Positions 42,946 through 55,000 of a stretch of 64,000 nt of DNA are shown here, in pieces. Source of the DNA: Ridgeia piscesae (Eukaryota; Annelida; Polychaeta; Sabellida; Siboglinidae). Numbering within the stretch: position 1 is the first letter of the stretch; each line of letters starts with the position of its first letter. The translations under genes were made by a program, and so were the position numbers. Below the pieces are notes generated by a model. That model was given only the letters and a program-made list of their open reading frames with translations. It made no database searches and was not told the origin of the DNA. Location: the NCBI GenBank assembly GCA_025642075.2, contig JAODUO010000075.1, forward strand, positions 82,501 to 146,500, read 5' to 3'.

Positions 42946-45900
42946 AGTGATGTGTTCCACGTTTATCAATAACTACAAAAAAATTTGTTTTTTGTCGTGT
43001 CGTGTTAATGAGCTTCATCATCACCTTGCAAATCATCATCATACTCAGTTTAATGTTATCACTGTCATGAGCGTCAGTGTCAAAGTCATAATCATTACCA
43101 AAATCAGATTATCATTGGCAACATAATTCATCGTCTGTGATCATCAATTTATTTAATATACGATAATATTATTATCATAACTATAATCATCACGTTTGTC
43201 ATCATAATCATTACCGTCACAGCAGTATCACCATCATTATCATAATCATAATTATTACAATAATGTCGTTGTCTTCATCACCATCATCACAATTACGACT
43301 ACATCATCTCCATCAATGAAGATGTATAACGTCTTCCCATTGCATCTATCCTCGTGGAACTGATTGACACTATCAAGACATCTTAAATTATTCTCTTGGC
43401 CAGCTTAGTCCGTCTCACTCTGCTGACAGCGTAGCACATCAACTCAACTTATCCAGGTCGTTTCCTAGACTTGTGTCTTGTTTATGTGACTCTATGTCTT
43501 GTTTACATCCCTCCCTATAGCATTCTGATGAAGCATGCTTCCTCTTGTTTACCTACAAAAGAACAGCTTAATCAAGCGGCTGAAATAACAAACGTGATAG
43601 TGAATTGAGCCGTGCAAGACTTTGGATGTGGACACGACATCGTTGTTTCAGAAGTAAACAACGACATATACATATATTATAAGCCTGACTCTGCAGTGAA
43701 TAGGAAGAAGCAGAAAATATGTTCATGTGTCATGTGACATCAGTGAAATATACTGTGGGAAGAAGGATTTTGTGGGATTAGGGACGGACATGAAAACAGG
43801 AGTAAGAAGGAAGGGGATTGGAGTTGTAATGCAGAGCTGCTGGATTATTGACAGAGGAAACCGGGTAATAGGGAATCTATAGGCTCAGTATTGAAGTCAG
43901 CCTTATCCCAGATTATGGGAAGACAGTGGATCGTAGAACTTGACGCAACTATAGGACCACAACTCAGGACTGAGAGGGAAGGACAATGTGAAGGGAGACT
44001 ATGGGAATGGGAGTAGACGTGGATGACGGAAACAGGAGTTTGGGATTAATGATGGAAGGAAACGGGAAACAAGAATTTAGAGCCACTATCGATGACATCC
44101 CCATCACCCCAGACCACGTAGGAAGAAAGAGGAAAACAACGACAGTATTTCTCTACATCAACCACACACTGGCTATAACTCATAACTTATATTAGTCTGT
44201 ATATTTTGATTGACTGACGCGATATCCCTCAGGAGTGTGCCTAAATCACACTGGCAAGGAAAAGCGGAATCGGAATGTTTGTTACATTAAAGGGCACAAA
44301 CCGCTATTGCCAATGGGACAGATGTCTGTGTGAGATTGCGGGTTGTTCCCCTGTCAGGAGCACACCCAGCTAATCACGTTAGTGTCATCGTTGCATCACA
44401 GCCTGTTAACCCTGTCCGCCAATCTCCATGGTACATCTGTCTCAGACAACACTGTTATTGCAGGCGGAGCTTGTCAGATGAAATCTTCCCCCTCACCAGC
44501 GCAGAATGCTGCGTTTTATTTCCGTTACATTCATCAACATTCATCAGGGGAAGTTACCTCGCAACAATTCCCCCGTCGCATTGAAGACATAGGGGCAGCT
44601 GTTTGATTTGCTCACACGGACTCCGAATTTGTGAATACTCAGCTGTTGGCTTAAGTCAGATTAATCTGAATTTTCCATGTTGCATGTTGATGCGCTGAGA
44701 ATTTCACGCAAGTTGGTCAATAATGTTCGTTTAGTGTAATTCTGTCATGGTCGTGAAAGCCCAGGTTTGGTTTTAGTGACAGCTGTGTACAGATAGCCAC
44801 AGACTGATCAGATTAATATTTTTAATTAAATTTTTTATGTGAATTAAAAACTTTCAAAGAGAGGTTTAGGTGAATAGACAGCATGATGGATGAAGTGAAA
44901 CCTCTTTTTTTCAAACATTTGTGTAAATTTGTGTTGCTGACAGTATGTTTTGTGTTTTTTAAATGTGTGTTGATTTATCAAATCATATGTTTAGACTTTT
45001 GAATTTGCTATTTTGGGGATAATTTTTTTTATAGACTTTGTTAAATACAATGTACTTGTAAACGGTTGTCTCATGCGTTGTTCCGCTGATGTTATCTGAA
45101 ACATTATCCAGGGCATGTGTTGTGGTAAGCTAAACACTAATCTCACATGTCAAATAGATTTATCACCCCTGAACTGTGATAGAAAAATTATGACTATCGT
45201 CCAATCATGACTATCATTATTCCTAGTATGTGTCGATAAACACCAGGTTGATGCCAGAGTCATTAATGCCCATCAGCAGGACTTTCCACAAGAGATGCTC
45301 CGCACAGATGACCCCGGCAAATTCACACTTTATCACATCCGTGGTCATCGAACGTCATTGTTGACGATGTCATATAGACGCCGTTGTCACGGCTGTTCTG
45401 TGAAGATATCACAAATTGTGTCGTTGGACAATGGAATTGTGTCTGGCGTCTGCCCTGTGAACCATTAGTGTGGAGCTGTGGATGTAATTGGCTTTATTTG
45501 GTCCCGTCTATCCCTAATGCCTGGTCTATGCTCCTGTCTGATTGCACAAACGCTGCACATGCGGAATTATCAATGGTGTGACTATCATTTGTGCACGTGT
45601 GTGCACGCGCACAGGTTTGTACTCTGTCGCAATCGCATTGTCAACCTGCCTTAATTACATCAAGGGAGTGGACACTGGGGTCTAGTTACCTTGGTTAGAG
45701 CCAGGTTGTACTTCCTGCCAAAATAAATGTAGGAAATATTGCGGGGGGCCAATGTATTTATATATTTTACTTGCACTTTATGTAAACATGTGAATGTTTT
45801 ATCTGAAATATTAATATTTTTTAATCGATATCCATTATTTATGCTTTCATTCTTTTAAGCCTTACAAACTTATTTTTAAAACATTGTTTAAATTAATGTT

Positions 45901-46020
45901 ATGTTTTTTGTGTGCAGTGTCTTCAATCTTTTACATCGCATTTTGCACTTAAAGAAAAGCCTAGATTTTATATAATCCTCCGTAATCATAACTCTAGAAT
46001 ACTCGAGATTTGGAAAAAAA
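42946..46020. other. Unique stretch, no supported gene
   Basis: It includes a region of imperfect ATCATCATCA/ATAATCAT repeats (43,010-43,310) and a GC-richer patch (44,290-44,620) with two overlapping frames of ~85 codons. No domain was recognised, and none of these is called. Confidence 0.45.
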
Positions 46021-46030
46021 AATTATATAT

Positions 46031-46064
<34 letters not shown>

Positions 46065-46070
46065 ATAAAA
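46021..46070. repeat. (AT)n microsatellite, interrupted
   Basis: AT runs broken by TAATA near 46,041. Confidence 0.95.
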
Positions 46071-46787
46071 ATATATTCTATGTCCACCCAACCCTATAGA
46101 GTTTTTCTGTTGATGATATCAAATTCAAGAGAATACTACAAACTCTAGAATTGCATAATAATGTATTCTATAGAAGACCATCCACACACAAAAATCTTAA
46201 AATAATAGATCTATAATGTCGAAAACAAATATAGATGCTGTAAAATTATAGTGATAAATATTCTTTAGAAAGCATCCGTGAATATCATGTAGAAATATCC
46301 ACAGAATGTTTCAGCTAAGTGAGCAGAATCATTGAGAATCGTGTGACATCAGCAGCACGAATAGAAGGACATGATTGTCTTACCAGAAGCCATGTCCAGC
46401 ACACTGGACAGAAAGTGACCAAAGACCATGATTAGTAGAACCAGAATACTAGTCAACTTGAGATATGCAACGAAATGGATTGTCTAATTGCCCACTTACG
46501 AGTGAACTAGAAGTACCAGGAATCTAATGGCACGTCTGTAACTGCACCGTTTATGTGGCAATGACTCTGCGGTTTTGCTTATTATCGCCTGACTTGCATC
46601 GGCCCAAAAGGAAAATTTTTTTGTCAGAAAGTGGGTCTAACTTGTTTTTCCCCGAGAATGCATGCAGTTAGAATCCATGGCCGTTGGTTGACATCCCTGT
46701 CGTTCAGTCATTGACATTCACATTGTAAACTGTTTTAGTGTCACTCGTGAACTGCATGCCTGCTTTTTTAAAGTACTAATAATTTTA
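46071..46787. other. Unique spacer, no gene seen
   Basis: AT-rich sequence without a recognised feature. Confidence 0.55.
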
Positions 46788-47010
46788 TTGATCTATTTTA
46801 TTAATTTATTTATTATTTTAGCCCACAGTGTCATATCATTTACATTGCATGACCATGAAATTTAATGTACAAATAACTTATCTATTTATTATTTTTATTT
46901 TATTAACTTATTCATTGTTTTAATATACACATAATGCACAGTTAAATGTATTTATCTATTTATCATATTTATTTTATTAACTTATTACTTTAGCACACAG
47001 TCATGTTACA
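46788..47010. repeat. Degenerate ~75-95-bp AT-rich tandem repeat, three units
   Basis: Each unit has ATCTATTTAT or TCTATTTTAT, then TTTTATTAACTTATT (or TTTATTAATTTATT) and TTTTAG.CCACAG or TTTAGCACACAG. Identity between units is moderate. Confidence 0.65.
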
Positions 47011-48600
47011 ACTGCAGGATAGTGAAACATCACCTTTTAACAGTATAAATTCTTGAAGACTTAAAGACTTGAAATACAAAACAGATTTTTAAGTGGACAG
47101 GGGTCTTATAATAATCAATGCCACAAAGTTGATGACAATCTGAGTGGCAGAGTAATTATCTTGCCAGCAATTAAGTTATGTGTTAATTGCTTTTAGATGC
47201 AAAGGGCTCAATTTGCAACACATGATTGCTATAATTAGTACTTGTGTTATAAAACAGTTCCCCCACAGGCTTGTATGTCTGTTAACAAACCAACGTAGTA
47301 GTAGTAAATATTTTCATCTGAATTCGCTGTAATTGTTATTATAAAACCATTCCCACTGGCACGTGAACAAATCACCTAAATTATAGTAAATACATATTAA
47401 TTCATATGGCAAGTTATTGTTATATATTTAATTGTATTTTGATGTCAAGGTCTGTTACATATGTTACACTGCTTATTACACAAATATGATAACACACAGC
47501 TGTGTGTCAACATAAATAGTGTATTTATGTCTTATGTATGTAGAAAAATGTCTCAACATTTTTGGTTCTCAGAATCAAACTCCAGATTAGTTTCAGATTA
47601 TCATTTGTTTTCTGTTTATGATGTTATATCAGTGATATTATTTACAAATTTGTATTTTAATTTTCACAACTAAAAGATTGTTTATTAACATTTATTCATC
47701 GGTCAACCTGATGGCTAAAATATGAATTTGTTTATCCAGAATATCAATGCACAATGAGGAGCCCCATTACCTACCATCCAAAATATACTGATATTTGATT
47801 TGTTTAAGTTATATTTAATTAGTAATACAGTTGTTGTAAAGTTGTATTTTAATGTGACATGCTACAAACTGGATATGGATATGTTACCTAACAAGTGGTT
47901 CTACTGTTTCACTTGCGTCTGTAGATTACCTGGTAATATATCAGTATATGACAGTTTCTTGTGAATACAACTTTTTTTGGTGTTACAAACTACAGTTGCC
48001 ACAGGGTTAGGGTCTCGTGGGAGCTTACACATTCCACAGCACCCCAACTGTCAATGATAGGGTTTATAAGACAGGTCCATGTGGTATGTTTATTCAAACA
48101 GTTCTTGGAAATTACGAAACTGTTTTATGTATAAGATGTTAGCAGACACATTTTTGTATGAGATATACTGTCATCACATTGGTACTGTTTAATTTCAAGA
48201 AAATCGGTAATTTGTTAATCATTTTCCGAATCACAGTTTGCCATGTTTTTGTCATGAGAGCAATACATAAATTGTTGGTTCACAAGTGGCTTATGATCTG
48301 TGTGATATGTCATATGTCGGGTAGGCATGTAATAAAGTTATAAATCATTGTGTAAATGTTTTCCAAGACACATACATTAATCATAATTATTATTAATGAC
48401 AGGGAACAACATCACTGTTTAGCTTTGCATTCAATGGCTGGGTGAATAGTACTGGAAAAAAACACCATTGGATCGCTTTCAACATCTGCTATTGTCACTT
48501 GTGAGTGTCACATATAATATATCTCTCTCAATGTACGGCATGCCGACAATGTTTAGAACATAACATAATACATACGTATTATAATAATTATAAAGTATGG
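47011..48600. other. Unique AT-rich stretch, no gene seen
   Basis: Only short frames. It lies upstream of the CpG-rich candidate promoter. Confidence 0.5.
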
Positions 48601-48829
48601 TTTCTCATATAGCAAAACAGGATGTGGAGTTATAATCTACGCCCTGAAGTGACATGCCAAAATTAGGGTGTTTTGACATATCCTGTCTGACCCTAACTCT
48701 AACCCCAGCCCTGCAAGTAAGTTTCGTTCCTTGCTGGTACGAACAACGCCGGTTGGTTGTGATTCCTGCCTTCCTTGTTGCAATCATGGACTGATCCATT
48801 CATCGCAAACGATACTGATGTATTCCGCG

Positions 48830-49470
48830 GGTTGTGACACCGTCCCTCCCCCCTGTGCAGCAATGGACTGCGCCAGTGCAGGCAGACGAGACTAGGCTGA
48901 GTATTCCTCTGAGTAGCTGCTTGAAAGAAGCCTGGGAGAGTGGGCTGTGTGTAATTGTGTAAGCGTGTGTCCAGTCCATGTGATCCTCTTACCAGCCGAG
49001 TCGTTTGGATTTTGTGTATTCGTTCGACCACAAATGATACGGATTGTGTTATCGAGGAACGCAGCCACACATCGTGATTTCTGCGCTGCCGTAGACGTAG
49101 GAGGTCTGTGACTGCTCAAGCAATGCTCCCGAAAGATCGTCGGGCATAATGTAGGTTGGCGGCACGGCTGTGTCTGTCAGTGTCGTGGCCTTGTAAACGG
49201 TCCGCGTTTGCGACGTGTTTTGGATTCGCACCTGGATTTTATGTGGTAGCTGTCGATGCATGGATTACACTAAGACAAGGCTAACATGCCCGCCGCTGGG
49301 ATTCGAAACGACAAGTATCAGGTGCGTGTCTTGTGAATCTGTCTTGTTTGTCGGTCCCGATCAGTCCCGTGTATAGTGCCGTTGAATAGCTCGCCCAGGT
49401 GAGACTGGTGAAAGGCCCACCACCCTCGTTCGCCTTGCGCTTCCCTGGGCTTGGGTCTTTGGATGGCATT
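48830..49470 (+). promoter_or_regulatory. CpG-rich patch, candidate promoter and 5' UTR exon
   Basis: CpG is scarce in most of the window but dense here, especially from 49,020 to 49,400 (ATCGTCGGG, GGTCCGCGTTTGCGACG, CCCGCCGCTGGG, GCTCGCCC). This pattern fits a promoter or 5' exon in an otherwise CpG-poor genome. A donor-like CAG|GTGCGT lies at 49,319-49,327 on the + strand, 2.6 kb upstream of the signal-peptide exon. A small frame starts at 49,286 (adenine at -3) and runs 12 codons to that donor; if spliced to 51,919 it would meet a stop within a few codons, so it would be a uORF rather than the main start. Transcription direction and start are inferred. Confidence 0.4.
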
Positions 49471-50592
49471 GCCTTTGCCTATCAGTGTCACGCAGGCATC
49501 AGCTATTACCAGCCATACTGCCTTTATCTTCATAGGCAATCAACAGGACCAAGTTGCCACAATGCTTTTGAGCTAAGGCAATCCTGGTTCCATAACACCT
49601 ATCTTACGTCAACACTTACTCTGACAAAGACGCTACACGCTCACATCAATGGAGTTGTGTTTAGCAGGTAAATTATCCTGGTGCTAATTTCTCAGGGGGC
49701 AGGGAAGGGGGCCATTTCAAAGCTATTTCCCATTTTGTCTGAGTCATTGGGAAAAGGTTGTAATTAATGCTTAGATCTAGAAGTGTTGACTAAATTATGT
49801 TTTATTTTGTAATTCTGGTCATGACATAGATTAGAGTCCAACAGCTTATTTGAGTCTAAAATAATCATGGCGATACTATGATAATCACAGTGTCTGTAGA
49901 TCTGCAAGACTTCTGTTAAAAGCAATCTGTGTGCATTTTCTCAGCAGTGCAAAAAAATGCAAATTGTATCTAATATATTTGTGCAAATATTGATGTCCAG
50001 TACATGTAAAAACAATGGAATAAGGTTCAACTTGTCATGTGTGACATACCTAATGCCTTCGTGGATTTGTACACGAGTATAAAGAGGCAGACATCTACTC
50101 TTAAAATATTATTTTGTTTAACTGAATTCAGTTTTCTGAATTCGGACAACGGCCACCTAGACGTAATTGTCACTTCCATCTCTGTTCAAGAAACAATCCA
50201 TTAAACAACATACACCATTAGATGAAGATTTAAAGATTTATTCTATTAACTTGATCGTCTGACAAAAGATAACAGAAATAATCCACCTTTTTGCCCCATG
50301 CTAAGGTAGTACGTCTTAGAAGTTAGACATGCGTGCAGATGTAATTGTGAGAGTTCACCTTTAATTATTGATACACTTTCACCATGCATGTTTCATGAAA
50401 GTTAATAGTAATTACAATCTAATTGGGTATTTTGCGATAACACGTTAGGGGTTGTTGGTCACCATGGCTGTTGTCATTGTTAAACCAGAACATTGGAACC
50501 AGATATGTCGACAATATATTCTCAGCAGAAATGAAAACGGACTGTTGATTGGTTGGCAGGAACACATAAAGTTGGCATTGCACTTAGTTCGC

Positions 50593-50616
50593 GCACTTGG
50601 TGCATGCACCAAGTGC
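50593..50616. other. Perfect 24-bp palindrome
   Basis: Each 12-bp half reads GCACTTGGTGCA on its own strand. Each half holds a CACTTG E-box, equivalently a CAAGTG NK-2-like core. A palindrome of this length could be a dimer binding site or a small cruciform. Confidence 0.9.
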
Positions 50617-51125
50617 TTGGACTGCACTTCACGATCCTAACAACCATTGATTGACCAAGTCTAAATGACTGCTTGAACGTGCCAGCAGTTTCTGAGTCAG
50701 AAACTCTGGCCACAAAGTCAGGATTGTCAGGGCAATTCAGTAGGTAAATATTGTGTGTGTGTCTGACTACACCAGCCCACACAAACCCACACAAACCACC
50801 CTGGGGCACAAACTTTAGTCTGTCTGATCCTAGTCGATTTAAGCTAACCTGTGTGTCTGGCAGTGTGGTCAAGTATACCAGCATCAACCAGGAGGTTACA
50901 CATATTTTGGTACACTTTTTATTCTATGCGTACAAAGCTACAAAAAGTACACATTAAAAGGGCAACACGACATAAAACCACAATGCTACCTAGTATTAGT
51001 ACTTAGATAAAATCAGACTCGCGTGTGTTATGAGTGCTATTTGCAGGTACTTCATACATGATAATTTCATACAAATGACAGCATAGGGAGATATGCATTG
51101 ATAATCGTTCATGCATATTGTGAAA

Positions 51126-51188
51126 TAGCAATAAACAGGTGTTTATTGCTATCTATCTGACAGTGTTTATTGCTATCTATCTGACAGT
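51126..51188. repeat. Hairpin plus 23-bp direct repeat
   Basis: AGCAATAAAC is followed at once by AGGT and its inverse GTTTATTGCT, giving a hairpin. GTTTATTGCTATCTATCTGA followed by CAGT then occurs twice in tandem. Confidence 0.85.
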
Positions 51189-51918
51189 TGCCAGTGGTCT
51201 TGTTCTCATACATATGCATGCTGCACATACTGTTTAGATTTTCTGCACACCATTTACAGCATTTCCATTACAAGAAAATGTGTGTTTATTTACATTACAA
51301 AAATGAATTAACCATTGATCAATTAGGTAAACATGGGTATACTAATGAACGGAAATTATGGACACAATATCTTGTAGGATATACCAAAAGGTTGCATATC
51401 TTAATATAGAAGGAATATCCAAATGACTGTCATTATGCCTATACTAAATATTATTATTGTTTTACAACTTACAAGGTAGTCAATCCCATGCTCTTGGGAA
51501 AATACTCTTGGGGTTACTACACATTCTATGTGAAATGTCAGTCTTGTGTTTTTCTAGTGTAGGACTTTTTATGACAATTAGCTGTTTAAGTGCAGTGCTA
51601 TTGACCTAATTCATAAAAACCTGCACTTCGAAAAGGAATCCAGCTATCTTTATTGTTGTGACACATTTTATTGGAAATCTCTGCCTAGTGGAGATAGAAT
51701 TACAAGTGCTTCCTGCCCTGTGGTCCAGTAGTTGCATGCATGCTCCTTGTGACAGGAAGTTATACAGATTAACAAATTATTTATAAAAGTTTTTCATTCA
51801 AAACAGCTGGTATACATTGAAATGTTCATGATTTTGTTCAGTGATAATAATACTGAGGTTGCAGTTTAGCACGGTAACTGAATGGGTGTCACTGTAACAT
51901 CTTTGTTTCTGTTTGCAG

Positions 51919-52001
51919 TTGAACATGAAACCTGCATAGTTGAGGCTGCTGACTTCTGTTGCCATAGCAACATTTGGATAGCATTTGGATACTAAATTCA
52001 C
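51919..52001 (+). other. 5' UTR part of the signal-peptide exon
   Basis: An acceptor with a pyrimidine tract (CTTTGTTTCTGTTTGCAG, ending at 51,918) precedes the exon. The UTR holds one very short upstream frame starting at 51,924 (M-K-P-A-stop). The exon continues into the coding start at 52,002 or 52,011. Confidence 0.55.
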
Positions 52002-52080
52002 ATGGATAAAATGGAAAGGTCGGGTGCAAATAACTGGTTCGTCCTGTGGATTATTGCAACTCTCGGCTCCTGCGTTCTTG
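52002..52080 (+). CDS. First coding exon of a secreted or membrane protein (signal peptide), partial
   Basis: Translation from 52,002 begins MDKMERSGANN and continues into WFVLWIIATLGSCVLG, a short polar n-region followed by a ~13-residue hydrophobic core and a small-residue end, the layout of a cleavable signal peptide. The second ATG at 52,011 has the better context (A at -3, G at +4) and may be the true start. The exon ends TCTTG|GTAAGT, a consensus donor after the first base of a codon (phase 1), which is usual between a signal peptide and the first extracellular domain of many receptors and adhesion proteins. The acceptor at 51,918 supports an internal exon with an upstream 5' UTR exon. 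Downstream exons were not found, so the family is unknown. This is the best-supported gene piece in the window, but a chance open exon of 26 codons is not excluded. Confidence 0.55.
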
Positions 52081-55000
52081 GTAAGTCTCACTGGATTTAT
52101 TTGTAGTGATGTGTACGTAGACTGTAATGTTCAATATCTCATTGTATTTCAGGACCAATAATTAATTTCACTGGGTTTAGTTGAAGCAAAATACTAAACC
52201 TACATATGACTGTAATTTACAAGTTGATATATTTCGACTAACTTATGCTAAATATAGTTTTCTGGTTCATCAACATGCTACTAAGCCACACATTTCTGAG
52301 AGTATTACAAATTTAGCACTGAGAGACCTATGCTTCTTTCTGAAACTTCAGATTTGTGAAACTGAAACGACATATTACACAGACATTTCTGTGTATGGGA
52401 GAAATAAAACGCAGCAGTGGTTTAATGACCACTTTCTTGAAACCGCTGTATTTTTTCTCAGTCTGTGAATGTTATTGCCAAACAGCGGTGGTGTTGAGTA
52501 ACGCTATCAGTGGTTCTTCAGTAACATTATTGTAGAATAAAAAGCTGACATCCAGGCACCAATGTCTTTATGTCACACTGTCGTCTTTCACAGTGTCTCT
52601 GTTGTCACCCAAATGAGATTTTATGTAACCACAGGATGCGTGTTTTTTACAATGTAAGAATAATGGCTATACTGGCAATTGTGCCATTCCGTGTGACATA
52701 CGAATTAAGAGCTGTCATTGCAGTCGTTGGTGTGACACCTTGGGACTATTGCGGTGTTACATGGACAAAAAAAGGCTGTAATGCTGTTATATTGATGTCG
52801 AATAAGTGTGTTAAATATATTGATTTCCCTGCCACTTACGTGATACAATTCTCGTTATCTTCCAAGAACCGGTTTGCAAAGGGATCAGGGAGTTCTTTCC
52901 ATTGCCCACATCTGTCACATTTATGTCTTTAGCAGCTTCCAATCTAGAAAATGCTCATGTTTACTGCAATTTATCAATTTAACACAGGCCTTAATTAACA
53001 AGTATTGATGTCCAATACTAAAATCCAATACATAAGATGATATGGTGGCCAGCTTCATTACATTTACATTCATGGCAAGGAGAGTTACAGTTACTCGCAT
53101 GGTTTTTCTTACTTCTAACTAGATTCCTATTCAGTGTTTCCTCAGTACTTATCCAATCATGTTTTGACAACATGGGTAGTGAGCCACTGCCAGCTAAATA
53201 TTATTGTCCGTGTTAGTTAGCAGATAGCAATCTTACAGGTATTGTTAGGCATTCCTGTCTTTTGTGTCAACTAACATGGGACAGCAGCAGGTGAGGCATT
53301 GTTAACTGTGATATCACATTTGTCAAATACTACTGCAGTGTGAAGTGATATGATCTTCAAAGCTGTGTGGGCGGCCATCCGTGACCTGTTGACACAGTAG
53401 GCTCTGGCTTATTGGCAGCTCAGGCGTGACCGCAACACAGCAGATTGTCTTGGTACATGCACATGTTATACAAACAGTTATAATGGCATGCTGTCAGCAA
53501 TAATAGATACATTTTCAATATATTATTAAATTACTCCAGTTATCTTTGTTTTGTATTTTTTTATTAAATACATTATTACTATTCAATACTTTGCATAAAG
53601 TAATTTAGATAAATAGTCCTGAAATAAAATTATAGCTATATATTAATCGTCATCCTGGTGTATGCTGTACAATGTAATATTATTTACAATGACACATAAA
53701 ACCATAAAATTATTTAAACAATATAGAAATACACACACAATGTATTCATATTGCATAACAAATATTTTCTGCATATAACATGTAAATAGAAACATCTGAC
53801 ATGGAGGTTTCCGAGGCTTCTTCCTGTTGATTACCTTGCAGCAACGGTAATAAAAAATTGAAGAATTTGTACAAAAACAGCTTACGCAACCAAAGACTTA
53901 CTGCAAACACTCTACATTTATCTTATCTCAAAGCAATGATTCTGTTCCCAAATGTTTTAAAGGGGATTTTAGCTGCAGATGGTTGCGTAAGGACATTGTT
54001 GATTAGTATGTTGAGTGTTGTAAATCGCAAGCGGAATATTTTATGTGTTGCTGCTGCTGTTTAAACAGAAGGAGTAAGCCCACCACTTGGTGATTATTTA
54101 GTGCTTGGCTTATCAGACATGTTCTTCAGACAGCTTGGCGTAAAGTACTTGTGTACACTGACGCAAGGAAGCTCAAGGTACAAATGTTCAGACAAAAGTG
54201 TCAGCATCTGCTCACAGGGTGCACCACTCATAGGACCCGCAATCTCCCCATTAGTGACACTCCAAGGCATCAGATAATGACTTGTCAACTTGGCCCTGTC
54301 TAGAAATTGGTTGTGTCATGTCCTGCTGTGATTTGGCTGCTGATTGGGAAACTGGTTCCTGGGTGATTAGGCTGGGTAGTGACTCGGGAGTGAGGCAAAA
54401 AAAGGACAAAGAACATGTTCGAAAGTGATGTGACCTGAAATGTTGTGTTAATCACCCGTTCACTGTCGAAGTGGTAACAACGATTTTTATTATAAGTCGT
54501 CATATTTTTGGGTTAAAATCATGCTCAGGGGCTTTCTGAAGAAGAACACAGGCAAAATAAGTATAACTATTAAAAGGGGATATCATTTGTGAATTTGTTT
54601 TTTATTTTGATGATTTGTCATTTTAAGTGCTGCTGGCAAGGCATTTGATGTAAAAAAAGTGGTGTGACTGATGGTATTTGTGGCAGCTACACGTTGACAA
54701 CCATCTATTGCACCTGCGTGAACAGCTGAACCATATTTTATGGGCTCGTATCTTGCAGGCACATGCAGTTTTATGACACAACTGCAGACTATTGCATTGG
54801 GCACATTGGGCAGCTGCAACAACAAATCTAATATGTTGTGTTTATTGAGGTTGAAGCTAACATGTCTGAGAGCTTGCACCAGGGAAGTCATGGGAAGTGG
54901 TCTGAATCTAAAACTAGATGCGGCTCCCGAGGGAAGGTAACTAACGACATGGTGTACAGGCAGGGTGAGGCACCACTTCTTTCCCTCCACAAAAAGATGC

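Larger units (their letters stand above)
49471..51918. other. Putative intron 1, no coding exon supported
   Basis: It contains a forward frame ending at a CAG|GTAAAT donor-like site near 49,671, a perfect 24-bp palindrome at 50,593-50,616, and a duplicated 23-bp sequence at about 51,140-51,187. No recognised protein sequence. Confidence 0.45.

Noticed and set aside
48699..49119. Minus-strand frames of 75-123 codons in the CpG-rich patch
   Set aside because: Open frames are expected to lengthen in GC-richer DNA, and no domain was recognised; the patch fits a promoter or UTR better.
52141..52190. Second exon after a ~72-bp intron (acceptor at 52,152)
   Set aside because: The phase fits, but the frame stops after about ten codons and no donor precedes the stop.
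52570..52932. A 120-codon frame downstream of the signal-peptide exon
   Set aside because: No recognisable domain, no clear acceptor or donor, and the composition is like its surroundings.
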